Under the pieces are notes generated by a model. The model saw only the letters and a program-made list of their open reading frames with translations. It was not told the origin of the DNA and made no database searches. From NCBI RefSeq assembly GCF_006265095.1, contig NZ_VCNK01000016.1, forward strand, positions 1 through 64,000: 64,000 nt of DNA. The letters are read 5' to 3'. Position numbers and translations under genes: made by a program. The stretch comes from Phaeobacter sp. B1627 (GTDB lineage Bacteria; Pseudomonadota; Alphaproteobacteria; Rhodobacterales; Rhodobacteraceae). Below are positions 54,862 through 63,957 of this stretch, piece by piece (position 1 is the stretch's first letter; each line of letters starts with the position of its first letter).

Positions 54862-55854
54862 ATGAATAGCCAAACGAAAAAGCCATTGCTCGAAGTCCAG
54901 GATCTCAAGGTGGAGATCAAAACCAAGGTGGGAAGCTTCGTCCCCGTGAACGGGCATAGTTTCTCCGTTCACGAAGGCGAAACGATCGGGATCGTCGGGG
55001 AGTCCGGATCGGGCAAATCGATGACCGCGTCGGCGCTGATGCGGCTCCTGCCCAAACATGTTGCCAAGATCACCGAGGGAAGCGTCCGGCTGGACGGCAA
55101 GGAACTCCTCACCCTCAGTGAAAAGCAGATGCGGAAAGTGCGGGGCGCGGAGATCTCGATGATCCTTCAGGACCCGCAGACATCGCTGAACCCGGCCTTC
55201 ACGGTCGGATCCCAGATCAAGGAAGCCCTGAGGCTCCATGCGCCCGGCCCCCGGCGCAGTCTGCGCAGCCGTGCGATTGATGCGCTCAAGGCGGTGAAGG
55301 TTGCCGCCCCCGAACAGCGGATCGATGCCTATCCGGGCGAGCTCAGCGGCGGGATGCGGCAACGTGTGGTCGGCGCCATCGCCATCTCCTGCCGGCCCAA
55401 GGTCATCATTGCGGATGAGCCGACCACATCCCTCGACGTGACGGTTCAGGCGCAATACCTCCGCCTTCTTCGGGAGCTTCAGGAAGAAACCGGGATGGCG
55501 ATCCTGTTCATCACCCATGATTTCGGCATCGTCGCCAGCCTGTGCCATCGGGTTCTGGTGATGTATGCGGGACGTATTGTGGAATCCGGTCCCGTGGGCA
55601 AGATCTTTGCCAATCCCGCGCACCCCTATACCGAAGCCCTGATTGCAACCGTTCCCAGCCTGTCAGGCAATCAGGGCCGGTTGCGCACAATTCCGGGCCA
55701 GCCCCCATCGCCCGCCGAAAAGATTGTTGGCTGCCCTTTTGCACCACGCTGTGACTATGCCGACGCGCGGTGTCGCAGCGAAGCACCGCCGACGGTGTTG
55801 GCGAACGGTGACAGTGAGCACACAACAAGCTGTTGGAGAGCAGTCAACCAATGA
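54862..55854 (+). CDS. Peptide-type ABC transporter, ATP-binding protein (DppD-like)
   Basis: This 330-aa ATPase has Walker A GESGSGKSMTAS, signature LSGGMRQRVVGAIAI, Walker B VIIADEPTTSLD, and the C-terminal oligopeptide/dipeptide domain with CPFAPRCDYADARC, whose Cys residues may hold an iron-sulfur cluster as in related proteins. The stop overlaps the next start by 4 bp. Confidence 0.93.
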   Translation: MNSQTKKPLLEVQDLKVEIKTKVGSFVPVNGHSFSVHEGETIGIVGESGSGKSMTASALMRLLPKHVAKITEGSVRLDGKELLTLSEKQMRKVRGAEISMILQDPQTSLNPAFTVGSQIKEALRLHAPGPRRSLRSRAIDALKAVKVAAPEQRIDAYPGELSGGMRQRVVGAIAISCRPKVIIADEPTTSLDVTVQAQYLRLLRELQEETGMAILFITHDFGIVASLCHRVLVMYAGRIVESGPVGKIFANPAHPYTEALIATVPSLSGNQGRLRTIPGQPPSPAEKIVGCPFAPRCDYADARCRSEAPPTVLANGDSEHTTSCWRAVNQ

Positions 55855-56825
55855 AAAACCCAACGATTTTAGAAGCCCGCGGACTCAGCAAGCACTTTGA
55901 GGTCAAGGATGGGTTTTTCAGCCGCGAGACCAAAACGGTGCGGGCTGTCAACGACCTGAATTTCGAGATCTCAAAAGGCGAGACGCTGGCGCTCGTCGGG
56001 GAGTCGGGATGCGGAAAGACAACGACGACGCGGCTTTTGCTGCGCCTGCAGAACCCGACGCAGGGGGTCATCAATTTCGAAGGCAAGGATGTGCATTCCC
56101 TGACCGGCGCCGACCTCAAACGGTTTCGGTCACGGGTTCAGGCGGTGTTTCAGGACCCCTGGTCGTCGATCAATCCGCGCGTGCGGATCCGGGATTTCGT
56201 GGCCGAGCCGCTGATCGTGAATGAAACCCTGACCAGCGGAGAGGTCGACAGGCGCGTGCATGAGGCCCTGGACGCGGTCGGGCTGGGGCCTGCACATGCA
56301 CGCAAATATCCTCATGAGTTCTCCGGCGGGCAGCGGCAGCGGATCGCGATTGCCAGTGCGATTGTGACGCGCCCCGATCTGGTGATCCTGGATGAGCCGG
56401 TGTCCGGTCTCGATGTCTCGATCCGGTCCCAGATCATCAACCTGCTCAAGGACATGCAGCAGGAATACGGCATCAGCTACATTCTGGTTGCGCATGACCT
56501 CGCGACCACCCGCTATCTCGCGGATAAAGTGGCGGTGATGTATCTCGGGAGCATCATCGAGACGGGCGACACCGATCAGATCTTTGATCATCCGCGCCAT
56601 CCCTACACAGAGGCGTTGCTTTCGGCGGCGCTGCCCAGTTCGCCGACCGAGAAAAACCGCGAGATTGTCCTGAAAGGCGAGATCCCCTCGCCTTTGTCTC
56701 CGCCGGACGGGTGCCCCTTTCACCCGAGATGTCCGAAGGTGGTCGGCAATATCTGTTCGACGGCATTTCCCCAGCTGGCAGCGGAGACGCCGCAGGTTCA
56801 GGTCGGTTGCCATATTTACAAATAG
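55851..56825 (+). CDS. Peptide-type ABC transporter, ATP-binding protein (DppF-like)
   Basis: This 324-aa ATPase has Walker A GESGCGKTTTTR, signature FSGGQRQRIAIASAI, Walker B LVILDEPVSGLD, and the C-terminal CPFHPRCPKVVGNIC cluster. It pairs with the DppD-like ATPase. ATG 55851 (MKNPTILEARGL) is used. It ends the operon before a strong terminator. Confidence 0.93.
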   Translation: MKNPTILEARGLSKHFEVKDGFFSRETKTVRAVNDLNFEISKGETLALVGESGCGKTTTTRLLLRLQNPTQGVINFEGKDVHSLTGADLKRFRSRVQAVFQDPWSSINPRVRIRDFVAEPLIVNETLTSGEVDRRVHEALDAVGLGPAHARKYPHEFSGGQRQRIAIASAIVTRPDLVILDEPVSGLDVSIRSQIINLLKDMQQEYGISYILVAHDLATTRYLADKVAVMYLGSIIETGDTDQIFDHPRHPYTEALLSAALPSSPTEKNREIVLKGEIPSPLSPPDGCPFHPRCPKVVGNICSTAFPQLAAETPQVQVGCHIYK

Positions 56826-56856
56826 GGACGCGGGTCCTTGCGGCCCGGCACGCGCA

Positions 56857-56887
56857 AAAGGCCCCGAAGCACGGCTTCGGGGCCTTT
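56857..56887. terminator. Bidirectional terminator between transporter and aminotransferase
   Basis: A 14-bp perfect stem (56857-56870 with 56874-56887) and 3-nt loop, with A-run and T-run at its ends, lies between convergent operons. Confidence 0.88.
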
Positions 56888-56975
56888 CTCAATCCGGGGA
56901 ACATCAACCAATCCGGGGAACATAACCCGAGCCGCGCCCGCCCGCCGTTTCACGGCCGGGGCGGGGCCTAGCTGC

Positions 56976-58184
56976 TCAGTGCAGTTTCGCGACGGCTTCT
57001 GCGATCTTCGCGCAGGCCTGTTCGATCTCCTCCATGGAGGTGGCGGTGGAGATACGGAAATAGGGCTCAAGCCCATAGGCCCCGCCATGGACCGACGCGA
57101 CGCCTGCCTCTTCGAGCAGGTAGAGACCGAAGTCCAGGTCGCTCTCGATGATCTTGCCGTCCGGCGCCGTTTTGCCGATCACACCGGCACAGCTCGGGAA
57201 GAGGTAGAACGCGCCATCCGGCAAGCTGCAGCTGAGGCCCGGTATGGCGTTGATCAGCTCATGCGCCCGGTCGCGACGTTGGCGGTAGACCGCGACGGCG
57301 TCTTCGACCCCTTCTTGCGGGCCGAGCAAAGCCGCAGCGGCGGCGGCCTGGCTGATCGAGGAGGGGCAGGAGGACATCTGGGACTGCAGCTTGTTGATCG
57401 CGTCGATCAGGAACCTCGGCCCGACGGCATAGCCGATCCGCCAGCCGGTCATCGCGTAGGATTTCGACACCCCGTTGACGACCAGCGCCTGGTCGCGCAG
57501 TTCCGGCATGACGCCCAGAATGCTCTGGACCTTGAAATCGGCGTACCAGATCCGGTCATAGATTTCGTCGCACATCACCAATACCTGAGGGTGACGTTTG
57601 ATGACCTCGCCCAAGGCGCGTAGCTCGTCTGCGGTGTAGGCAGCGCCCGTCGGGTTGGACGGGGAGTTGAGGATGACCCAGCGGGTTTTGGGCGTGATCG
57701 CAGCCTCGAGCGCCGCGGGCGTCAGTTTGAAGCCCACCGTCTCGTCACAGGGGACGATCACCGGCGTGCCTCCGTTGGCGATCACCATGTCGGGGTAGGA
57801 CACCCAGTAGGGCGCCGGCACGATCACTTCGGTTCCTTCTTCGACCGTCGCCATCATGGCCACGAAAAGGATCTGTTTGGCGCCACCACCGACACAGATG
57901 TCATCCAGGCCGCAGTCAATGCCGAGGCGGGTTTTGAAATCGTGCTGGATGCCCTTGCGGAGGCCGACAGTGCCGTTGACGGAGGTATATTTGGTATCGC
58001 CTTCCGTGATCGCCTTGATCCCCGCCTCTTTGATGCTGTCGGGGGTATCAAAATCGGGCTCGCCAACCGTCAGGTTGAGAATTTCGCGCCCCTCTGCCTT
58101 GAGATCGCGCACCTTTTGCGCGGCGGCGGTACTGGGGGAGACACGAATGGACGTCACGCGTGACGCAAGTTTATCTGCAGACAT
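56976..58184 (-). CDS. Class I/II PLP-dependent aminotransferase (AspC-like)
   Basis: This 402-aa enzyme has fold-type I features: NLTVGEPDFDTPDSIKEA at the substrate loop, NSPSNPTGAAYTADEL, CDEIYDRI with the PLP-binding Asp, and the PLP Lys in VNGVSKSYAMTGWRIGY. It is of the aspartate/aromatic type; the true amino donor is unknown. Its place beside a peptide-type transporter and a Pxp cluster suggests a role in degrading an imported amino compound. Confidence 0.92.
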   Translation of the reverse strand: MSADKLASRVTSIRVSPSTAAAQKVRDLKAEGREILNLTVGEPDFDTPDSIKEAGIKAITEGDTKYTSVNGTVGLRKGIQHDFKTRLGIDCGLDDICVGGGAKQILFVAMMATVEEGTEVIVPAPYWVSYPDMVIANGGTPVIVPCDETVGFKLTPAALEAAITPKTRWVILNSPSNPTGAAYTADELRALGEVIKRHPQVLVMCDEIYDRIWYADFKVQSILGVMPELRDQALVVNGVSKSYAMTGWRIGYAVGPRFLIDAINKLQSQMSSCPSSISQAAAAAALLGPQEGVEDAVAVYRQRRDRAHELINAIPGLSCSLPDGAFYLFPSCAGVIGKTAPDGKIIESDLDFGLYLLEEAGVASVHGGAYGLEPYFRISTATSMEEIEQACAKIAEAVAKLH

Positions 58185-58274
58185 ATGCTGCTCCTGAAAT
58201 CCTGTGCATTGAGATCACATCCCAACCGGACCGGTCCCCCGGATGGGTTGTCCGGCCCGGATGCGGTGCGCGGG

Positions 58275-59051
58275 TTACTTGTTGCCGGTGAGGATCACTT
58301 CGTCGCCGACGCGTTTGGCGGTCCGCAGGCCGCCCGGAACCTGCAGGGTCGGCAACAGCTCGATGAGGCCGATGTTCACATATTGCGGGGTGCCGATCGC
58401 ATAGTCGACGGCATCGGCAATATCGGAGACCTGCGGCATTTCGAACCCTTCGAAATATTTCTTCTTGGCTTCTTCGGGGCTGATTTTCTCGACATTGGCA
58501 AAGATATCGGTCTCGACGCGGCCGGGGCTCAATTCGGTCACGCGGACACGGCGGCCAAAGGCATCGACACGCAGTTGGCGGGACACGGTGTGCATCGCCG
58601 CTTTGGTCGCGTGATAGGCGATATGTCCGCCGAATTCATAGTGACCCGCCATCGAGGAGATATTGACGATATGGCCGCTGTCGCGCTCCATCATCCCGGG
58701 AAGCAACAGGCGGGCGAGATGCAGGCAGGCACGCAGGTTCACGTCGATCTGTTCGTCAATGTCAAACGCATCCGATTGCAGAATGCTGCCGGGCCGGGAA
58801 ACGCCGGCACAGTTGACCAGAACGTCGATCTCCAGGCCTTCGAGCTCCGCGGTGACCGCCTTGGTGTCTGAGATGTCGACCGCATGCGGGACAATGTTCT
58901 CGCAGCTGCTTGCAAGCTCTTCCAGCTTGTCCTTGCTGCGGGCAAAGGCGTGGACGGTCAGCCCCTTCTGGCTCAGGCGTTCGGCAATCGCGCGGCCCAT
59001 ACCGCCGGAGGCGCCGGTGACAAGAGCGGTTTTATAGTCGGAGAATGGCAT
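58275..59051 (-). CDS. Short-chain dehydrogenase/reductase
   Basis: This 258-aa protein has the Rossmann motif LVTGASGGMGRAIAE and the catalytic set Ser in HIVNISSMAGHYE and Y-x-x-x-K in AYHATKAAM. It resembles classical SDRs of the serine/3-hydroxy-acid type. ATG 59051 (MPFSDYKTAL) is used; the longer upstream frame is out of family. It lies 40 bp after pxpA on the same strand. Confidence 0.9.
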   Translation of the reverse strand: MPFSDYKTALVTGASGGMGRAIAERLSQKGLTVHAFARSKDKLEELASSCENIVPHAVDISDTKAVTAELEGLEIDVLVNCAGVSRPGSILQSDAFDIDEQIDVNLRACLHLARLLLPGMMERDSGHIVNISSMAGHYEFGGHIAYHATKAAMHTVSRQLRVDAFGRRVRVTELSPGRVETDIFANVEKISPEEAKKKYFEGFEMPQVSDIADAVDYAIGTPQYVNIGLIELLPTLQVPGGLRTAKRVGDEVILTGNK

Positions 59052-59091
59052 GTGTCTTCCTTTTGTTTTCTGTCGGCAGTGATTTTGCAGG

Positions 59092-59859
59092 TCAGGCCCG
59101 GTGGGTCGAAATGGGCGCGATTTCCCCGCCCGATGCTTGGATTTCCGACCGCAACCGCGTCGCCATGGCGACTGCACCGGGAGTGTCTGAGTGGATGAGG
59201 ACCGATTGGACCGGCATGTCGATTTCCGCGCCCGACACGCAGGTCAGCTTCTGGTGATTGAGAACCTTGAGAACCCGCGCGATGACCTCGTCCAGATCCT
59301 TGACGACGGCACCCGGCTGATTGCGGGGGGCAAGCTGGCCGTTCGGCAAGTAGCCCCGGTCGGCGAGAAACAGACGCACGACACGTCCGCCCCGCTCCTG
59401 TGCGGCGGTTTCCAGGGCACTGCCCGGCAGCACAAGAAAGGCGATTTCGGGATCGAACGCCATCGTGGCCTCGGCAACGGCTGCGGCGATTTTGGGATCG
59501 GAGCTTGCGAGGTTGCCGAGCGCCCCATGCGGGTTCATATGTGTGATCCGATGGTCGGCACGGCGGGCAAAGGCATCCAGCGCCCCCAGTTGATACAGGA
59601 TGTGGGCCTGCAGCTCATCGGTGTCCATGTCCAGTTTGCGCCGCCCAAACCCCATACGGTCGGGAAAGCTGACATGTGCGCCGAGATCAACACCATTGGC
59701 TTTGGCCAGACGCACGGTCCTGTCCATGATGACAGGGTCGCCTGCGTGGTAACCACAGGCAACATTGGCGGAGCTGACCTGCGTCATCAGGGTGTCGTCG
59801 TCCGCGATGGTATAGGGACCAAACCCCTCGCCCATATCGGAATTGATATCGATTTTCAT
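59092..59859 (-). CDS. pxpA: LamB/YcsF family, 5-oxoprolinase subunit A
   Basis: This 255-aa protein starts MKIDINSDMGEGFGPYTIAD with SANVACGYHAGDPVIMDRTV and GAHVSFPDRMGFGRRKLDM, all diagnostic of PxpA/YcsF. In B. subtilis and E. coli PxpA works with PxpB and PxpC to open 5-oxoproline with ATP. The gene overlaps the biotin-carrier-like gene by 4 bp and is last in the carboxylase cluster. Confidence 0.92.
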   Translation of the reverse strand: MKIDINSDMGEGFGPYTIADDDTLMTQVSSANVACGYHAGDPVIMDRTVRLAKANGVDLGAHVSFPDRMGFGRRKLDMDTDELQAHILYQLGALDAFARRADHRITHMNPHGALGNLASSDPKIAAAVAEATMAFDPEIAFLVLPGSALETAAQERGGRVVRLFLADRGYLPNGQLAPRNQPGAVVKDLDEVIARVLKVLNHQKLTCVSGAEIDMPVQSVLIHSDTPGAVAMATRLRSEIQASGGEIAPISTHRA

Positions 59860-60290
59860 GACGTCTTCCCGATTTCAAAAAGAATATCGCCGTATCCCAC
59901 CAGGGCAGAGCGGTCCCGCAGCGCACGGGCCAGAACGCCCGCGCAGGGGGCATGAACCGGCAGGCGGACGGTGCCATCGGCCACATAGCCGAGGATCTGG
60001 TTTTCGCGGATTGGTTCACCGACAGATACCGCATCCAGCCCGTCGTTCTCGCCGACCGGAGCGAACCGGCCCAAGCCGGGGCTTTTGACCACATCCGTGA
60101 CCGGTTCAGAAATTGGCCCGGAAACAGGCCCGGACATTGCGGCGTCCCGCGCGGGTCGGGAGGCGGGCAGGGGAGCGGGCACCGGCAGCGCCAACCGGAC
60201 CGAGCGCTCTGCGGTTTCAACCGACAGCTCTGTTACGCCCGTGCGGCGCATGGCGGTGATCAGATGTTCGAGTTCGCTTTCGGCAAACAT
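59856..60290 (-). CDS. Biotin-carrier-like protein lacking the biotinyl-lysine motif
   Basis: This 144-aa protein has the layout of AccB: a helical start (MFAESELEHLITAMRRTGVT), a Pro/Ala linker, and a C-terminal barrel with GRFAPVG, GEPIRENQILGYVAD and GVLARALRDRSALVGYGDIL. Where AccB has E-A-M-K-M, this protein reads GYVADGTVRLPV, with no Lys. It therefore cannot carry biotin in the usual way and is probably structural or regulatory. It lies between pxpC and pxpA with near-zero spacing. Confidence 0.8.
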   Translation of the reverse strand: MFAESELEHLITAMRRTGVTELSVETAERSVRLALPVPAPLPASRPARDAAMSGPVSGPISEPVTDVVKSPGLGRFAPVGENDGLDAVSVGEPIRENQILGYVADGTVRLPVHAPCAGVLARALRDRSALVGYGDILFEIGKTS

Positions 60291-60291
60291 G

Positions 60292-61263
60292 TCAGCTCCA
60301 CCCTTTCTGTAGCTCGCGGGCCTTTTGCAAACCGGTGCGGATCCGGTCCAGCTCGGCCTGGGTGTTTCGTTCAATCTCGCGGGCCTGCGACAGATCGATG
60401 GCGGTGAACCGGAAACGATCCCCCGGACGGGCCTGACCGATACGCCAGAGGTCGTCTTCGATCACACAGGCGATCTTGGGATAGCCGCCCATGGTCGCAG
60501 CATCCGCCAGTTGGATGATCGGCTGACCGCCACCCGGAACCTGAATGATGCCCGGCGCGATCCCGTGCGAGCGCAACTCGCCCTCGGTCTCGCGCTGCAG
60601 CGCAGGCCCGTCCAGCCGACAGCCCTGACGGTTGCTTTGCGGTGTGACGCTGTAGGGTTGCGACCAAAACGCGTCGAGCGATGCCGCGCTGAATTGATCC
60701 GTTTCGGCAGAAGGGATCACACGCAGGGTGATCGCATCCGCGTCCGACCCGCGCAGCGCAGGCATGGCGCAGCTCAATGGTTTGGCGGATGTCGTTTGCC
60801 CGTCACAGGCACGCAACTGGTCGCCGGGGCGGAGCACGCGACCGTCAAAGCCACCAAAGGCCTCGCGGGACTGCGTGCTGCGGGAGCCGAGCATTTCGGG
60901 CACGTCGATACCGCCGGCCAGCGCCAGGTAGACGCGGGCACCCTCGGTCATCGGCCCCAGCGCAAGCACTTGCCCCTCTTTGGCCGCTCCCGCCCAGTTG
61001 CGCGCGAGTGGCACGCCGTCCAGCGTCGCGCCGCATGCGGCACCCGCGATAGCAAAGACAGTATCCTCGGCAAAGCTAAACCGCGCGGGCGTCAGCGGAA
61101 TTTCCAGTGTCGCCGCCGTCTCGTGATTGCCGAGAAGCCAGTTGGCAATCCGGTGGGCCAGGGGATCCATCGCCCCGGCGCGCCCAAGCCCCTGTGCCCA
61201 GTGGCCCGGACGGCCAAGATCCTGCACGGTTGCCAGCGGCGGGAGGGAGAGCACCTCGATCAT
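60292..61263 (-). CDS. pxpC: Carboxyltransferase-type protein PxpC (KipA-like)
   Basis: This 323-aa protein matches the CT_A_B/AHS2 family: LPPLATVQDLGRPGHWAQGL at the start, LAGGIDVPEMLGSRSTQSRE, and GGQPIIQLADAATMGGYPKI near the end. The family covers PxpC of 5-oxoprolinase and the matching part of urea carboxylase. It overlaps pxpB by 4 bp. Confidence 0.92.
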   Translation of the reverse strand: MIEVLSLPPLATVQDLGRPGHWAQGLGRAGAMDPLAHRIANWLLGNHETAATLEIPLTPARFSFAEDTVFAIAGAACGATLDGVPLARNWAGAAKEGQVLALGPMTEGARVYLALAGGIDVPEMLGSRSTQSREAFGGFDGRVLRPGDQLRACDGQTTSAKPLSCAMPALRGSDADAITLRVIPSAETDQFSAASLDAFWSQPYSVTPQSNRQGCRLDGPALQRETEGELRSHGIAPGIIQVPGGGQPIIQLADAATMGGYPKIACVIEDDLWRIGQARPGDRFRFTAIDLSQAREIERNTQAELDRIRTGLQKARELQKGWS

Positions 61264-61913
61264 GCGATCACCTCGGCTGGGTTGAACTGGATTTGATCGC
61301 CCGGCACCAACAGCGCCGCAGGGTCACGCATCACATCGAAAAACTGCACTTCGGCAGATCCGATGGTGTTCCAGCCACTCGGCCCGGCAGAGGCGGACAC
61401 GCCGGTCTGCAGGCCGGCCACCGACAGCGACCCGCCCGGCAGGCTTTGCAGCGGTATCTTGCGGCGCGGGGTTTCAAGCATCGGGTCGAGCCCGCCGAGG
61501 TAGCAGTATCCGGCGTGGCTGCCGACGGCAAAAACCGTATAGGCCGGGGCCGCGTGGCGCTTGATGACATCGTCGATGGTCAGGCCCGTCAGTTCGGCAA
61601 CCTCACCGAGGTGCGGCCCACCGGCACCGCCATAGACGATGTCAATCTCCAGAACCTTGCCGGTGAGATCCTTTTGACGGCCACTGTCCCAAAGCGCACA
61701 AAGCCGCGCGTCGAGATCGTCCAGATCCGCCGGAACCTGCGCGAACCGCAGCGTCAGATTGGTCATCCCGGGCACGGCCTCACAGACGCCGTCCCATTGC
61801 GAGACCTCCTCTGCCATCGCCCAGAAGCGGCGCTGGTGGTCAAGGTCGAACGGGCAGTCCACCTGATAGGTCAGGGCGCGGCTGCCGATCGGGAATAGTC
61901 CGGTGTCAGGCAT
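61260..61913 (-). CDS. pxpB: PxpB (KipI-like, AHS1 domain)
   Basis: This 217-aa protein has EIDIVYGGAGGPHLGEVAEL, HAGYCYLGGLDPMLETPRRK and SVAGLQTGVSASAGPSGWN, the conserved AHS1 blocks. With PxpC it forms the catalytic unit of 5-oxoprolinase, and the two domains together form part of urea carboxylase. ATG 61913 (MPDTGLFPIG) overlaps the accC stop by 8 bp. Confidence 0.92.
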   Translation of the reverse strand: MPDTGLFPIGSRALTYQVDCPFDLDHQRRFWAMAEEVSQWDGVCEAVPGMTNLTLRFAQVPADLDDLDARLCALWDSGRQKDLTGKVLEIDIVYGGAGGPHLGEVAELTGLTIDDVIKRHAAPAYTVFAVGSHAGYCYLGGLDPMLETPRRKIPLQSLPGGSLSVAGLQTGVSASAGPSGWNTIGSAEVQFFDVMRDPAALLVPGDQIQFNPAEVIA

Positions 61914-63279
61914 TTTCCTGCCCCTCCCGCGTCTTGAGCCAATGTTCGAGGTGATGAATGGACACGCCACCTGCGGCAAACCCGTCCTCGGCCAAAAGTT
62001 CGCGATGCAGCGGGATGTTGGTCTTCACACCCTCGATACGCATTTCCTCAAGCGCGGCCCGGGCGCGGGCAAGCGCCTCGGACCGGTCGGCGCCATAGGC
62101 GATGACCTTGGCGATCATCGAGTCATAGCTCGCCGGGACCTCCGCCCCCGCTTCCATATGTGTGTCCACGCGGATGCCCGGACCCCCGGCAAGATGCAGC
62201 GCGTTCACACGTCCCGGACTGGGCGCAAAGCTTTCGGGGTCTTCGGCGTTGATGCGGCATTCGACGGCATGGCCTTCGGTGCGCAGATCGTCCTGAGAGA
62301 GGGTCAGTTTCTCCCCCCGCGCCACATCGATCTGCAGCGCAACAATGTCGAGCCCGGTCACCATCTCCGTGACAGGGTGTTCCACCTGAATACGGGTGTT
62401 CATCTCGATGAAATAGAATTGCCCATCCTCGTAGAGGAACTCGAAGGTGCCCGCACCGACATAACCGATGTCCACGCAGGACCGGGCACAGCGGGCCCCG
62501 ATTTCGGCGATCAGCGCGCGATCGATGCCGGGGGCGGGGGCCTCTTCGATCAGTTTCTGATGGCGTCGCTGCATCGAACAGTCCCGGTCCCCGAGCCAGA
62601 GTGCCTGACCATGGGAATCCGCAATGATCTGGATTTCTACGTGGCGCGGCCGCCCGAGGAATTTCTCCATGTATACGTCCGGATTTCCAAAGAACCGCTG
62701 CGCCTCCTGACGGGTCAGCATAGAGGCGTCGGCGAGTTCGCACTCCTCGTGAACGATGCGCATCCCGCGCCCGCCGCCGCCACCTGCGGCCTTGAGGATG
62801 ACCGGATATCCGATGTCTTCGGCAATGCGGGCGATGTCTTCCGGGTCATGCGGCAATACCCGGTCAGGACCGGGCACACAGGGCACACCTGCGGCGATCA
62901 TCGCGGCCTTTGCCTCCACCTTGTCGCCCATGCGGCGCATGACCTCGGCCTTGGGGCCGATGAGGGTCATGCCGGCGGCCTGCACCGCTTCGGCAAACGC
63001 GGCGTTCTCGGACAGGAAACCATAGCCCGGATGGATCAAATCCGCGTCGAGCAGACGGGCCGCCTGAATGACGGCGGCGATATTGAGGTAGCTCTTGTTC
63101 GCCGCTGCCGGACCGAGGCAGATGCTGTCGTCGGCAAGCGCCAGATAGGGCGCGCCACGATCCGCTTCGGAATAGCCGCAGACGACACGCAGGCCCAGAC
63201 GGCGGCAAGCGCGGATGATCCGCAGGGCAATTTCGCCCCGGTTGGCGACAAAGACGGTTTGGCGGGATGTGGCCTTCAT
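61906..63279 (-). CDS. accC: Biotin carboxylase subunit (AccC-type)
   Basis: This 457-aa enzyme carboxylates carrier-bound biotin with ATP and bicarbonate. Features are FVANRGEIALRIIRACRRLG, the glycine-rich ATP lid KAAGGGGGRGMRIV, and EMNTRIQVEHPVTEMVTG in the active site. ATG 63279 follows the accB stop with a 4-bp overlap. It is probably specific to this cluster, not the fatty-acid acetyl-CoA carboxylase, because it is linked to PxpB and PxpC and not to accA or accD. Confidence 0.93.
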   Translation of the reverse strand: MKATSRQTVFVANRGEIALRIIRACRRLGLRVVCGYSEADRGAPYLALADDSICLGPAAANKSYLNIAAVIQAARLLDADLIHPGYGFLSENAAFAEAVQAAGMTLIGPKAEVMRRMGDKVEAKAAMIAAGVPCVPGPDRVLPHDPEDIARIAEDIGYPVILKAAGGGGGRGMRIVHEECELADASMLTRQEAQRFFGNPDVYMEKFLGRPRHVEIQIIADSHGQALWLGDRDCSMQRRHQKLIEEAPAPGIDRALIAEIGARCARSCVDIGYVGAGTFEFLYEDGQFYFIEMNTRIQVEHPVTEMVTGLDIVALQIDVARGEKLTLSQDDLRTEGHAVECRINAEDPESFAPSPGRVNALHLAGGPGIRVDTHMEAGAEVPASYDSMIAKVIAYGADRSEALARARAALEEMRIEGVKTNIPLHRELLAEDGFAAGGVSIHHLEHWLKTREGQENA

Positions 63280-63731
63280 GTCCGCACCTTCATCAAAAGC
63301 GTTCCGGCCTCGACGGTATCCCCGTCCGCAACGCGAATGTCCTCGATGATGCCGTCCCGGTCCGCCGTGACCGATGTCATGACTTTCATGGCCTCGATCA
63401 GGCATATGGTCTGGCCGGGTTTCACCCTGTCGCCAATCCCGACAAAGGCCGGAGCGTCCGGCTGCGGCGAGAGATAACAAAGGCCGGAGAGCGGCGCCTC
63501 GATACCGGCCTCAACCTGCGGCGCGCTCAGTGGCAACATATCGGAAGTTGCGTCCAGCATTACGGATTCAGGGTCGGGCGATGCGGTGTCGGGGGCCGTC
63601 CCCGTTGCGGCGGTGGCGGTCTCTCTCCGGAGTGCGACATGCGTTCCGTTCTCTGACAACTGAAATTCGGTCAGGCCGCATCGTGCCGCCCACTCCATCC
63701 GTTCGATCAGGGCCTCAATGGTGATCGACAT
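63276..63731 (-). CDS. accB: Biotin carboxyl carrier protein (AccB-type)
   Basis: This 151-aa protein starts MSITIEALIERMEWAARCGL and has a linker, then a biotinyl domain with CLIEAMKVMTSVTADRDG. The biotin-accepting Lys is about residue 116. It is first in the cluster accB-accC-pxpB-pxpC-carrier-like-pxpA. The long upstream frame to 63839 lacks family likeness. The 226-bp gap to the divergent gene should hold both promoters. Confidence 0.92.
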   Translation of the reverse strand: MSITIEALIERMEWAARCGLTEFQLSENGTHVALRRETATAATGTAPDTASPDPESVMLDATSDMLPLSAPQVEAGIEAPLSGLCYLSPQPDAPAFVGIGDRVKPGQTICLIEAMKVMTSVTADRDGIIEDIRVADGDTVEAGTLLMKVRT

Positions 63732-63957
63732 GGTGATGTCGGCTCCTTGGCTTGGTTTTCTTGCGTTCGAAATTTCGAAAAACCTAGCACTGCAAACGAC
63801 GAATGATGTCAGAGCGGTTTGGAATGACTTGCCGGGCAAGCATAGGGATTGTCGATCACGTCAGATGCGCATGGTCTTATGCCTGCACGCGTTTGGCGCC
63901 TATGCTCGCCCTCGATCCGAGCGAATACCGCTCACAGGACATTACAGGGAAGTTTTC

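Noticed and set aside
61903-63477. 524-codon plus-strand frame
   Set aside because: Antisense shadow of the biotin carboxylase gene, common in GC-rich DNA.
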